DNA from: Streptomyces sp. NBC_01267 | GTDB lineage: Bacteria; Actinomycetota; Actinomycetes; Streptomycetales; Streptomycetaceae | Assembly (NCBI RefSeq): GCF_036241575.1 | Contig: NZ_CP108455.1 | Span: 5,521,501 to 5,585,500, forward strand | DNA length: 64,000 bases | Direction of reading: 5' to 3' | In this document: positions 1-7,903 of the stretch, one piece after another | Numbering within the stretch: position 1 is the stretch's first letter | Layout: the number at the start of each line of letters is the position of its first letter | The notes under the pieces: generated by a model | What the model saw: the letters and a program-made list of their open reading frames with translations, nothing else | Database searches by the model: none | What the model was told of the DNA's origin: nothing | Made by a program: the position numbers and the translations under genes

Positions 1-31
1 CTCTCCTCACGCCCATTAGACTTTGACCCAA

Positions 32-53
32 CACCCGGCAGCAGTGCCGGGTG
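32..53 (+). promoter_or_regulatory. Hairpin just upstream of atpC
   Basis: A perfect 9-bp stem (32-40 with 45-53, loop GCAG) lies 7 bases before the atpC Shine-Dalgarno sequence. It has no T tract, so it looks more like an mRNA processing or translation-tuning hairpin between the preceding atp gene and atpC than a terminator. The role is inferred. Confidence 0.5.
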
Positions 54-72
54 GTGACCCGAGGAGCCACCC

Positions 73-447
73 TTGGCTGCTGAGCTGCACGTCGAGCTGG
101 TCGCGGCGGACCGTAGTGTCTGGTCCGGCGAGGCGACACTGGTTGTCGCGCGCACCACGTCCGGCGACATCGGCGTCATGCCCGGTCACCAGCCGCTGCT
201 CGGTGTGCTGGAATCTGGCCCGGTGACCATCCGTACGAGCGAGGGTGGGACGGTCGTTGCCGCTGTGCACGGCGGTTTCATCTCGTTCGCCGACAACAAG
301 CTTTCGCTGCTGGCCGAGATCGCTGAGCTGGCGGACGAAATCGATGTCCAGCGCGCCGAGCGTGCGCTGGAGAGTGCGAAGTCGGAGGAGGACGCCGCCG
401 CTGAGCGGCGCGCCGACGTCCGACTGCGCGCGGTGACGGGGAACTGA
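73..447 (+). CDS. atpC: F0F1 ATP synthase subunit epsilon
   Basis: Epsilon subunit of the F1 sector, which couples the rotor to the catalytic head and restrains ATP hydrolysis at the inner face of the membrane. The 124-residue product has the N-terminal beta-sandwich (residues 1-85, with [13 protein letters not shown]) followed by the short helical C-terminal domain rich in Ala/Glu/Arg, which is normal length for actinobacteria. The start is a TTG at 73 chosen because GAGGAG lies at 61-66. It is the last gene of the atp operon, whose earlier genes lie outside the window, and a strong hairpin follows at 469-517. Confidence 0.96.
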   Translation: MAAELHVELVAADRSVWSGEATLVVARTTSGDIGVMPGHQPLLGVLESGPVTIRTSEGGTVVAAVHGGFISFADNKLSLLAEIAELADEIDVQRAERALESAKSEEDAAAERRADVRLRAVTGN

Positions 448-468
448 CGCCTCCCACCAAAGATGTGA

Positions 469-517
469 CCTCAGCCGCGGCCCGTCCGGAGTGATCCGGA
501 CCGGGTCGCGGCTGAGG
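469..517 (+). terminator. Terminator of the atp operon
   Basis: Long, slightly bulged inverted repeat (CCTCAGCCGCG pairing with CGCGGCTGAGG, inner TCCGGA/TCCGGA) directly after atpC. It is GC-rich without a clear T run, as is common in Streptomyces. Confidence 0.7.
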
Positions 518-566
518 CGATGCATAACCAGTTCCGTTACGGCATGAGGCGAGGAGGTCGGTGTAG

Positions 567-1013
567 ATGATCCTCGCTCTGCTTGTGTGTGGCCTGGTCG
601 TCGTACTGGTAGCGGTGGGACTCTTCGTCTTCGGCCTGCGCCGGCGGCTGATCCAGCGGTCCGGGGGCACCTTCGACTGCAGTGTGCGCTGGGACCTCCC
701 GGAGAAACCGGATGTCTCGGGCAAAGGCTGGGTGTACGGGGTGGCCCGCTACAGCGGCGACCGCATCATGTGGTTCCGCGTGTTCTCGTACGCCCCGCGC
801 CCGCGCCGGATCCTGGAGCGCCAGGCCATCGAGGTCGTCTCCCGGCGTACGCCGGAGGGCGAGGAGGAGCTGGCGCTCCTCTCCGATGCGATCGTGCTGC
901 GCTGCTCGCACCTGGGGACGCGCCTGGAACTGGCGATGAGCGAGGACGCGCTGACCGGCTTCCTCGCCTGGCTGGAGGCGGCGCCTCCCGGTCAACGAGT
1001 CAACGTTGCGTGA
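567..1013 (+). CDS. DUF2550 family membrane-anchored protein
   Basis: A 148-residue protein of the DUF2550 family, which sits next to the ATP synthase operon in actinomycetes; its function is unknown. Residues 3-22 form a hydrophobic segment (LALLVCGLVVVLVAVGLFVF) that should anchor it in the membrane, followed by a cytoplasmic-looking domain with Trp, Arg and acidic patches. ATG at 567 is preceded by GAGGAGG at 551-557. The last codons and stop lie inside one copy of a 20-bp direct repeat (996-1015), so the native C-terminus may have been altered. Confidence 0.85.
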   Translation: MILALLVCGLVVVLVAVGLFVFGLRRRLIQRSGGTFDCSVRWDLPEKPDVSGKGWVYGVARYSGDRIMWFRVFSYAPRPRRILERQAIEVVSRRTPEGEEELALLSDAIVLRCSHLGTRLELAMSEDALTGFLAWLEAAPPGQRVNVA

Positions 1014-1080
1014 TTGAAGAGGCTCGTTGGTCGGGGGTCCCCCCGGTCGGAGTCCGGGGGCGAGTCAACGTTGCGTGATT
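996..1080. repeat. 20-bp direct repeat flanking a short spacer
   Basis: CGAGTCAACGTTGCGTGATT occurs exactly at 996-1015 and again at 1061-1080. The 45-bp spacer is G/C rich with a small inverted repeat (CCCCCGGTCGG / GTCCGGGGG). The first copy covers the stop codon of the DUF2550 gene. This arrangement could be a small MITE-like element or a local duplication. Confidence 0.7.
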
Positions 1081-1115
1081 CCAGCACGCCCGCCGGGGTT
1101 CCCGGTCCGTAGGCC

Positions 1116-1688
1116 CTAACGCTCGCCGCCCGGTACCCAGAGGATGTCCCCGACCTCCTTGTTCGCGCTGCGCGCCAGGATGAAGAGCAGATCCGACAGC
1201 CGGTTCAGATAGGTCGCGGTGAGCGGGTTCATCACCTCCCCGTGCACCTCCAGCGCCGCCCACGTGGACCGCTCCGCCCGGCGCACCACGGTGCAGGCCT
1301 GGTGCAGCAGCGCCGCCCCCGGCGTACCGCCCGGGAGGATGAAGCTCCGCAGCTTCTCCAGGTCTTCGAGGAAGCGGTCGCAGTCGGCCTCCAGTTTGTC
1401 GACGTAACTCTGCTCCACCCGCAGCGGCGGATACTCCGGATTCTCGACCACCGGCGTGCAGAGGTCCGCGCCCACGTCGAACAGATCGTTCTGGACGCGG
1501 ACGAGGACCTTCACGATCTCCTCGGACAGCTGCCCGAGCGCGATGGCGGTACCGATGGCCGCGTTCGCCTCGTTGGCGTCGGCGTACGCGGAGATCCGCA
1601 GATCGGTCTTGGCGGTGCGGCTCATGTCGCCGAGCGCGGTGCTGCCCTTGTCGCCGGTGCGGGTGTAGATGCGCGTCAGATTGACCAT
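1116..1688 (-). CDS. Cob(I)yrinic acid a,c-diamide adenosyltransferase, PduO type
   Basis: Transfers the adenosyl group of ATP to cob(I)alamin, producing coenzyme B12 in the cytoplasm. The 190-residue protein begins MVNLTRIYTRTGDKG, the PduO nucleotide-binding motif, followed by the conserved ISAYADANEANAAIG helix and, towards the C-terminus, the RRAER and YLNRLSDLLF motifs. The ATG at 1688 was preferred over an upstream in-frame ATG because it starts the conserved domain. It lies 13 bases downstream of a truncated ABC permease and was probably once the last gene of that operon. It is likely to serve the B12-dependent acyl-CoA mutases, including IcmA at 30 kb. Confidence 0.93.
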   Translation of the reverse strand: MVNLTRIYTRTGDKGSTALGDMSRTAKTDLRISAYADANEANAAIGTAIALGQLSEEIVKVLVRVQNDLFDVGADLCTPVVENPEYPPLRVEQSYVDKLEADCDRFLEDLEKLRSFILPGGTPGAALLHQACTVVRRAERSTWAALEVHGEVMNPLTATYLNRLSDLLFILARSANKEVGDILWVPGGER

Positions 1689-1701
1689 GGGTCCAGCGTA
1701 G

Positions 1702-1908
1702 TTATGCTCCGGCCCTGCGGAAGACACGTGTGCCGACTGTCACCGAGAGCGCCGCGAAACCGAGGGCGACCAGGACTCCGTACCGCATCTGCTCCGTCGC
1801 GTAGTGACCGAGGTAGGCGCTGCGTACCGCGTCGACGAGGTACCGGAACGGGACGAAGTGGGAGAGGACGTTCAGCCAGGCCGGCCCCAGCGCGATCGGC
1901 TTCATCAG
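1702..1908 (-). pseudogene. C-terminal remnant of a DrrB-type ABC-2 permease
   Basis: The last ~65 residues read as the tail of a daunorubicin-resistance-type ABC permease: a PAWL...PFRYLVDAVR motif, a final membrane segment (YGVLVALGFAALSVTVGT) and the end FRRAGA. The rest of the permease and its ATPase gene are missing. Similarity ends abruptly near 1905, where sequence of an unrelated, oppositely oriented gene fragment begins. I infer a deletion; the open frame continues to 2007 but that part has no permease character. Confidence 0.7.
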
Positions 1909-1909
1909 C

Positions 1910-2029
1910 CGTGAGGCGATCGCGGGCCGGAGCCTCGACGAGGTGTCACGTGAGGCGCTCGGCCTCCTCGACGAGATGGAGGAACTGCTGAGCGAAAAAG
2001 TGCTCAACTATGCGGTGCGTGAGGCCTGA
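1910..2029 (+). pseudogene. C-terminal remnant of an unidentified gene
   Basis: This plus-strand frame encodes about 40 residues ending LLSEKVLNYAVREA and a TGA at 2027. They look like a helical C-terminus with Streptomyces codon use. There is no plausible start: the frame is closed by stops around 1802-1816 and its first part is antisense to the permease remnant. Position and orientation would fit the end of a regulator once divergent from the lost ABC operon, but the family cannot be recognised from the sequence. Confidence 0.45.
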
Positions 2030-2156
2030 TGGGCCGCCGCGGTGTGATGTCCGTCATTTGAGACGTGACGCGCATCTCTTCGCCACCACAAGGGGCCCCA
2101 GGGCCTATAGCCTCCGCCCCAGAGCCGTTCGTATGAAGCCGTCTAAGGGGTGCCAA

Positions 2157-3005
2157 TTGGCCAGGAAGCTCGCTGTCGTCGGAGCCGGACTCATGGGTTC
2201 CGGAATTGCGCAGGTCTCGGCCCAGGCGGGTTGGGACGTCGTTCTGCGTGATGTCACCGATGCGGCGGTGACTCGGGGGACCGATTCCATCAAGGCTTCG
2301 TACGCACGATTCGTCGCCAAGGGGAAGCTGGAGGAGGCCGACGCCGACGCGGCTCTCGCGCGCATCACCACGACGACCGATCTGGACGCGGTCGCCGACG
2401 CGGATGTCGTCGTCGAGGCGGTCTTCGAGAAGCTCGAAGTCAAGCACGAGATCTTCCGGGCGCTGGACAAGCTCGTACGGGAGGACACCGTCCTCGCCTC
2501 CAACACCTCCGCCATCCCGATCACCAAGATCGCGGCGGTGACGGAGCGTCCGGAGCGGGTCGTCGGTACGCACTTCTTCTCGCCGGTTCCCATGATGCAG
2601 CTGTGCGAACTGGTCCGCGGCTACAAGACGAGCGACGAAACCCTCGCCACCGCACGGGAGTTCGCCGAGTCGGTCGGCAAGACCTGTATTGTCGTCAACC
2701 GCGATGTGGCGGGCTTCGTCACCACCCGGCTCATCTCGGCCCTCGTGGTCGAGGCTGCCAAACTGTACGAGTCGGGCGTGGCCAGCGCCGAGGACATCGA
2801 CGTCGCCTGCAAGCTGGGGTTCGGGCACGCCATGGGGCCCCTGGCCACCGCGGATCTCACGGGCGTCGACATCCTGCTGCACGCGACGAGCAATATCTAC
2901 ACGGAATCCCAGGACGAGAAGTTCGCACCGCCCGAGCTGATGCGCCGAATGGTCGACGCGGGTGACATCGGGCGGAAGAGCGGGCAGGGGTTCTACAAGC
3001 ACTGA
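2157..3005 (+). CDS. 3-hydroxybutyryl-CoA dehydrogenase
   Basis: NAD(P)-dependent oxidoreductase interconverting acetoacetyl-CoA and 3-hydroxybutyryl-CoA. The 282-residue protein has the Rossmann motif GAGLMGSG at residues 9-16, the NTSAIPITKIAA segment, the catalytic pair His139 (GTHFFSPVP) and Glu151 spaced 12 apart as in the family, and the C-terminal helical domain ending GRKSGQGFYKH. TTG at 2157 was chosen because AAGGGG lies 6 bases upstream; an upstream ATG (2133) has no ribosome site. It would act in sequence with the acetyl-CoA acetyltransferase at 19.2 kb. Confidence 0.93.
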   Translation: MARKLAVVGAGLMGSGIAQVSAQAGWDVVLRDVTDAAVTRGTDSIKASYARFVAKGKLEEADADAALARITTTTDLDAVADADVVVEAVFEKLEVKHEIFRALDKLVREDTVLASNTSAIPITKIAAVTERPERVVGTHFFSPVPMMQLCELVRGYKTSDETLATAREFAESVGKTCIVVNRDVAGFVTTRLISALVVEAAKLYESGVASAEDIDVACKLGFGHAMGPLATADLTGVDILLHATSNIYTESQDEKFAPPELMRRMVDAGDIGRKSGQGFYKH

Positions 3006-3151
3006 ACCGCACAGACTGTTCGGTGATCGCCCGCATGGGTGAATTCGGTATCGGTTCGCTTACGGACGGCAACTTCTGTGCCGACGGGGCAGTCAGTTCA
3101 GTGACAGACGTGAAAGACGTGACGAAGTCCGAGAACTCTCGGGGAGCACAT

Positions 3152-3475
3152 ATGCATATCAGGGGCGACCACGCCGAGCTGGTCGTCGGGGGCCGCCTCG
3201 ACGTCCGCAGCGCGGCGGACGCCCGTACGGTCCTGCACGCGGCGGTCGACGACGGAGTCGGCGATCTGGTGCTGGACCTGACCGAGCTCGATTCCTGGGA
3301 CGCCACCGGACTGGGCGTGATCATGGGCGCCCACCGGCGGGCCGGCAGATGCGGCAGGCGGCTGGTGCTCCGGGGGGTGCCTCCGCAGATGCAGCGCCTC
3401 CTCGTCGCGACCCGGCTGCACCGCATTCTGGCCATCGAGGGTGGAATCGCCGCGGAATCGCTGCCGCGCGTGTGA
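3152..3475 (+). CDS. STAS-domain anti-sigma factor antagonist
   Basis: A 107-residue single-domain STAS protein (SpoIIAA/RsbV-like). Such proteins release a sigma factor by binding a kinase-type anti-sigma factor when unphosphorylated. The expected phosphorylation site is the Ser/Thr in LDSWDATGLGVIMG (the family usually has DSSG or DSTG; here the residues are DATG, so Thr is the candidate). ATG at 3152 follows GGGGAG at 3141-3146. No anti-sigma kinase or sigma gene is adjacent, so the partner is unknown. Confidence 0.85.
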   Translation: MHIRGDHAELVVGGRLDVRSAADARTVLHAAVDDGVGDLVLDLTELDSWDATGLGVIMGAHRRAGRCGRRLVLRGVPPQMQRLLVATRLHRILAIEGGIAAESLPRV

Positions 3476-3704
3476 CGAAGGTGGGGCGAGTGCGTGAAGG
3501 GGACTCCCTCGCGCAATCCTCACGAAGCCGGGACGTCCGGGGCGGCCCGGCACCCCGAGTGGTCAGGGATACTGGCCCACGGTCTAGGGTTCGGTCGCCT
3601 GCTGATTGACGAACCCGTGCGGTAGGCACCGGACCAGAAGCGACAGCGTGGCGTGCGAGGCCGGGAGGGCAACCGCGCACGACGCCATCTGGGGGGCTTT
3701 CACC

Positions 3705-6353
3705 ATGGACCCGATGAACCGGGGACCGGAAGAGTACGGCCAGGAATCCGACCGTTACGGTACGCGGGGCGGCGGCCCCGGCGCGGCACGGCCGCCGCGG
3801 GACGGGTCGGTCCCGGACCTCACGCAGGCGCCTGCCCGTGCGCGCACCGTCCAGCTCGTCACCGGTGACTTCCTGGTCACCGTGAACCCCGTCGACGGCA
3901 GTGAGATCGAACACTGCCCGCCGGGGGAGCACCCCGACGCTCCGCGACGGCGCACCGCCGAGGAGTGCGCCGACCTCGCGCGGGCCGCGGGACCGCCCGT
4001 ACCGCCGGGACCCGCCGGCCCCGAACTTCCGCTGCTGGAGCGGCAGGAGGAACAGGAGCAGCTGGTAGGGCTGCTGGCCCGCGGACGTTCCGTACGCCTC
4101 ACAGGGACCGCCGGTTCGGGCCGTACGTCGCTGCTCGACGCCGTCGCCCGCGAGTGCAGCGGATTCGCGCCCGACGGGGTGATCCGGCTCTCCGGCTACC
4201 ACCGCACCCCGGCCGACCTGCTCTACAGCCTCTTCGCCGCCGTTCACCACGCCCCGCTGCACCGGCCCGACCGCACCGAACTGCTCGCACTGGTCCGGGG
4301 GATCGGCGCGATCGTCGTCCTCGACGACCTGGAGTTCGGCGGGGCCGCGCTGGAGGAACTTCTCGACGCCACCCCCGAGTGCGCCTTCCTGCTCGCGGCG
4401 ACCCCCGATGTGCCCGGCCCGCTCGTCGAGTCGCACGTCGAGGAGGTCCTCCTCGGCGGCCTCGGCCGCAGTGCCTCGCTCGACCTCCTGGGGCGCGCCG
4501 TGGGACGGCCGCTCACCGACGAGGAGGCCAACTGGGCGGGCGACCTGTGGTTCGAGTCGGAGGGGCTGCCGCTGCGCTTCGTACAGGCGGGGGCGCTGCT
4601 GCGCCGGCGTGATCTGCTGCGCGCGGACCCCGAGGGCCTCGAAGCCCTCGACGGGTACGGCTCCTTCCCGGGGCGGCCGTCCGACACGGCCCCGGCCGGT
4701 GTCCGGCCGGACGACACCCCGGAGATACCCCTGCCCACCCTCGGCGAGGGTGCTGCTCCCGCGACCCTGCTCGCCGACGGGCTGAGCGAATCGGCGCGTG
4801 TCACCCTGGGCTTCGCCGTGGCGCTCGGCGGTGAGGTACCGCACCAGGCGCACCTTCCGGCGCTGGTGGGCGACACCCACGCCGACGCGGCCCTGGGCGA
4901 GCTGGCCCGGTCCGGTCTGCTCTCCCCGGCCGGATCGCACTACCGGCTGGCCGCCGGTGTCGTACAGCAGCTGGAGGCCGGGGGGTACGGCGACGAGAGC
5001 GCGGGGCAGGCACAGACCGTCGCCCAGCACTACGCCTGGTGGGCCGGACACCCTTCGGTGGGGCCCGAGCGGGCCGTCGCGGAGGCCGACGCCGTACTCG
5101 CGGCGATGAGCGCGCTCGTACCGGGCTCGGAGGCCGGACACCCCAGCGCCGCCGTGCTGCTGGCCCGCAGCGCCGCGCCCGCGTTCGCCGCCGGACTGCA
5201 CTGGAGTGCCTGGGAGCGCGCCCTGCGGACCGGCCAGGAGGCGGCCAGGCTCTCCGGCGAGGTCGCCGAAGAGGCCTATTTCCACCATGAGTTGGGCGTT
5301 CTCGCGCTCTGCACGGGGCAGGTGGACCGGGCTCGCGCCGAGCTGGAGGCGTCCATCGCGATGCGCGGTGCGCTGGCCGACAAGGCGGGCACGGTCGCCG
5401 GGCGCAGGGCACTCGCGCTGATCGCCGACCGCACCGGAGCCGCGTCGCTCGGCGGCTTCGTACCCGGCGTGTCCGGTGGGTCCGGGGCGCAGGGGCTGCC
5501 CGGCGGCGCTCCGGCCGGCGAGGAGACCCCGGCGGCCGGATACGCCAGGCCGTACCTGCCGACCGGCGGTACCCCCGCGGAGGGCACGCTGGTGTCGCCG
5601 TCCGGACCGGCGGACGAGAACGCCACGTTGATCACCCCGCAGGTGAAGCTCGCCGGAGCCACCCCGCCCGGGAAGCGCCGTACGGTCGTGCGCGGTGCCC
5701 GGCGCAACCTGGTCGCGGCCGGGGCGGGCGTCCTGCTCGCCGGGGTGCTCGGCACCGTGGTGACGCTGGGCGCGACGGGCCACAGCGATCCGGACAACGG
5801 CACCACCCGGCCCGGTCAGTCCGTCGACGAGGACTCCGGCAAGGACGGAACGGCCGCCGACGAGCCCACGGACACCACCACGGGCGGCTCCCCGGCATCC
5901 GGCGGCGGGACGGACACCCCCTCGGCCCCGGGCTCTCCCAGCGCCAGCGGCAGCGCACAGCCCAGTACGAGCGCCACCCCGTCCGACGGCGCGTCGTCGC
6001 CGGGGGACACCCCGTCCTCACCCGGGGACGGGCCGTCCACACCGGGCGGCAAGCCGTCGACGCCGGGCGGCGGGAAGCCCTCCACCCCCGGCGGGGGCAA
6101 GCCCTCGTCACCGAGCGGCGGTCCGACGAGCACCGGCGGTACGTCCGGCAGCCCGAGCGGCGACCCGACCGACACCGGTGGCACCTCGGGCAGCCCGAGC
6201 GGCGATCCGACCGACACCGGCGGCACGTCGTCCGACGGCGGGTCGACGGGTGCGTCACAGGGCGGGACGGCCGGGAACAGCAACAGCGCCCCGGTGGCCG
6301 ACCTCGCCGCCACCTCCACGGGTCCGGTCCCGGGCGACTCCGCGTCGAGCTGA
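3705..6353 (+). CDS. Large P-loop ATPase-like membrane protein with low-complexity tail
   Basis: An 882-residue protein with an NB-ARC/AAA-like nucleotide-binding core: Walker A GTAGSGRTS at about 134-142 (Arg replaces the usual Lys) and Walker B IVVLDD at about 203-208. A helical, TPR-like middle region (about 410-600) follows, then one predicted membrane segment near 668-690 (LVAAGAGVLLAGVLGTVVTL), then about 190 residues of Gly/Ser/Pro/Thr repeats including two GSPSGDPTDTGGTS units. The layout suggests a cytoplasmic ATPase with an exported disordered tail. ATG at 3705 follows GGGGGG. The function is unknown; the changed Walker Lys makes hydrolysis uncertain. Confidence 0.8.
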   Translation: MDPMNRGPEEYGQESDRYGTRGGGPGAARPPRDGSVPDLTQAPARARTVQLVTGDFLVTVNPVDGSEIEHCPPGEHPDAPRRRTAEECADLARAAGPPVPPGPAGPELPLLERQEEQEQLVGLLARGRSVRLTGTAGSGRTSLLDAVARECSGFAPDGVIRLSGYHRTPADLLYSLFAAVHHAPLHRPDRTELLALVRGIGAIVVLDDLEFGGAALEELLDATPECAFLLAATPDVPGPLVESHVEEVLLGGLGRSASLDLLGRAVGRPLTDEEANWAGDLWFESEGLPLRFVQAGALLRRRDLLRADPEGLEALDGYGSFPGRPSDTAPAGVRPDDTPEIPLPTLGEGAAPATLLADGLSESARVTLGFAVALGGEVPHQAHLPALVGDTHADAALGELARSGLLSPAGSHYRLAAGVVQQLEAGGYGDESAGQAQTVAQHYAWWAGHPSVGPERAVAEADAVLAAMSALVPGSEAGHPSAAVLLARSAAPAFAAGLHWSAWERALRTGQEAARLSGEVAEEAYFHHELGVLALCTGQVDRARAELEASIAMRGALADKAGTVAGRRALALIADRTGAASLGGFVPGVSGGSGAQGLPGGAPAGEETPAAGYARPYLPTGGTPAEGTLVSPSGPADENATLITPQVKLAGATPPGKRRTVVRGARRNLVAAGAGVLLAGVLGTVVTLGATGHSDPDNGTTRPGQSVDEDSGKDGTAADEPTDTTTGGSPASGGGTDTPSAPGSPSASGSAQPSTSATPSDGASSPGDTPSSPGDGPSTPGGKPSTPGGGKPSTPGGGKPSSPSGGPTSTGGTSGSPSGDPTDTGGTSGSPSGDPTDTGGTSSDGGSTGASQGGTAGNSNSAPVADLAATSTGPVPGDSASS

Positions 6354-6375
6354 CCGCACCGCGGCAGAACGCAGC

Positions 6376-6435
6376 GGAAGCAGAAGCAGAAGCAAAAGCA
6401 GAAGCAGAAGCAAAAGCAGGAGCAGAAGCAAAAGG
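6376..6435 (+). repeat. Hexanucleotide array with an 18-bp higher-order period
   Basis: Ten six-base units of the form AGAAGC/AAAAGC run from 6376 to 6435. They are organised as three 18-bp blocks, AGAAGC-AGAAGC-AAAAGC twice (6382-6399, 6400-6417) and then a variant (6418-6435). The strongly A/G-biased strand starts 22 bases after the upstream gene's stop and runs into the terminator stem. Confidence 0.9.
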
Positions 6436-6483
6436 GGCCCCGGTTCCGCAGGACTCCGACGTCCTGCGGAACCGGGGCCCCTT
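6432..6483. terminator. Strong bidirectional terminator
   Basis: A perfect 23-bp inverted repeat (6432-6454 with 6461-6483) around a 6-base loop. It lies between the convergent ATPase-like gene and nucS and can serve both. Confidence 0.9.
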
Positions 6484-6537
6484 CCCCGTACCGCGCTACT
6501 TTCTCGACGGCCCCTGGAGGACGGCCTCCGGCAGCCT

Positions 6538-7209
6538 CTAGAACAGCCGGAGTTTGTCGTCCTCGATGCCCCGCATCGCGTCGTAGTCGAGCACCACACA
6601 GCCGATGCCGCGGTCCGTGGCCAGCACCCGTGCCTGCGGCTTGATCTCCTGCGCCGCGAACACGCCCTTCACCGGGGCCAGATGGGGGTCCCGGTTCAGC
6701 AGTTCCAGGTAACGGGTGAGCTGCTCCACCCCGTCGATGTCGCCGCGCCTCTTGAGCTCGACGGCCACCGTCGCGCCGTCCGCGTCGCGGCAGAGGATGT
6801 CCACGGGGCCGATCGCCGTCATGTATTCACGCCGAATCAGCGTGTAGCCCTCGCCGAGGATTTCGATGCGGTCCGCGAGGAGTTCCTGGAGGTGCGCCTC
6901 CACCCCGTCCTTGATGAGCCCGGGGTCGACCCCGAGCTCGTGCGAGGAGTCGTGGAGGACTTCCTCCATCGTGATGATGAGCTTCTCGCCCGCCTTGTTC
7001 ACGACCGTCCACACACCGGCGTCGTCCCCCGCACCCTCCTTCACCGTGCAGGGCGGGGACATCCAGTTGAGGGGCTTGTACGCCCGGTCGTCCGCATGGA
7101 TCGAGACGCTTCCGTCGGCCTTGACCAGGATCAGGCGCGGAGCTGAGGGCAGATGGGCGGTGAGGCGGCCCGCGTAGTCGACGGAGCAGCGGGCGATGAC
7201 GAGACGCAT
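6538..7209 (-). CDS. nucS: Endonuclease NucS (EndoMS), mismatch-specific
   Basis: Cuts DNA around mismatches in the non-canonical mismatch-repair pathway of actinobacteria and archaea that lack MutS/MutL. The 223-residue product has the usual length. The PD-(D/E)XK-type catalytic residues are visible as Asp127 (GPVDILC), Glu141 and Lys143 (VAVELKRR). The C-terminus DDKLRLF matches the clamp-binding tail expected of NucS. ATG at 7209 starts the conserved [14 protein letters not shown]. It is convergent with the ATPase-like gene and divergent from the SCO5389-family gene. Confidence 0.95.
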   Translation of the reverse strand: MRLVIARCSVDYAGRLTAHLPSAPRLILVKADGSVSIHADDRAYKPLNWMSPPCTVKEGAGDDAGVWTVVNKAGEKLIITMEEVLHDSSHELGVDPGLIKDGVEAHLQELLADRIEILGEGYTLIRREYMTAIGPVDILCRDADGATVAVELKRRGDIDGVEQLTRYLELLNRDPHLAPVKGVFAAQEIKPQARVLATDRGIGCVVLDYDAMRGIEDDKLRLF

Positions 7210-7421
7210 GGTCGGCAACGCTACTCGACATCAGTGGTTGTACGCGATTCGCCCTGAACAACCCCCTTCGTTATTGGCCGGTTGTGTGCCCATTCTTCTG
7301 GTGCGGGCGGGGTGGCGCGCATACCGTGGATGCAGGAGGTCGTCGCGCGTGTACTCTGCGTCGCCGTCCTCCTTTCCCTGCCCGTAAGACCCCGCCCGCC
7401 GGGGTCGCGAGAGGAGAACCC

Positions 7422-7814
7422 ATGTCGCTCGACGTCTCACCGGCCCTACTCGAACAGGCCGAGCGAGGCGAGGTCGATGAAGCCGACTTCATCGACTGCG
7501 TCCGGACCTCCCTGCCCTACGCATGGGAGATGATCAGCTCTCTGGTGGCCCAGCTGAAGGTCGACGGCGGCGAGTTCGCCGACAACCAGACGCCTCCCCC
7601 CAATGAGCAGGCACGCGGCCAACTGCTGCGCGCACTCGCAAGTGATGCCATTCGAGGGTCGCTGCAGCGGCATTTCGGAGTGCGTCTGGCATTCCAGAAC
7701 TGCCATCGCGTGGCGGTCTTCCCGCTGGATTCCTCGGTCGACGAGCGGCTCAGCCGCTTCACCTCGGTCCGGGGCCAGCTGCTCAACCAGTCTCCCGAGC
7801 TTCGGGACTGCTGA
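7422..7814 (+). CDS. SCO5389-family conserved protein
   Basis: A 130-residue soluble protein conserved in Streptomyces, with no assigned function. It has no signal peptide or membrane segment; the first half is acidic (QAERGEVDEADFIDCVRTSLPYAWEMISSLV) and the second half carries an Arg-rich VRGQLLNQSPELRDC end. ATG at 7422 follows GAGGAG at 7411-7416. It is transcribed away from nucS across a 212-bp gap and is followed by its own hairpin terminator. Confidence 0.8.
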   Translation: MSLDVSPALLEQAERGEVDEADFIDCVRTSLPYAWEMISSLVAQLKVDGGEFADNQTPPPNEQARGQLLRALASDAIRGSLQRHFGVRLAFQNCHRVAVFPLDSSVDERLSRFTSVRGQLLNQSPELRDC

Positions 7815-7824
7815 CACCTTTGTG

Positions 7825-7868
7825 CTGCCGCTCCGCATCCGGACCGTTCCACGGATGCGGAGGGGCAG
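7825..7868 (+). terminator. Hairpin between convergent genes
   Basis: A 17-bp stem with one mismatch (7825-7841 with 7852-7868, loop of 10) follows the SCO5389-family gene and precedes the 3' end of the convergent oxidoreductase. Confidence 0.8.
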
Positions 7869-7903
7869 CGCCCCGATTCCCCGAGCCGGCCGAGCCGGCC
7901 GAA

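Noticed and set aside
3321..5783. An 820-codon minus-strand frame.
   Set aside because: Antisense to the P-loop membrane protein gene, which has Walker motifs and third-position GC bias; the product is Arg/Gly-rich with no domain.
6255..6599. Minus-strand frame with a run of leucines, looking like a membrane segment.
   Set aside because: The leucines come from the AGAAGC/AAAAGC array read in reverse; no start or conservation.
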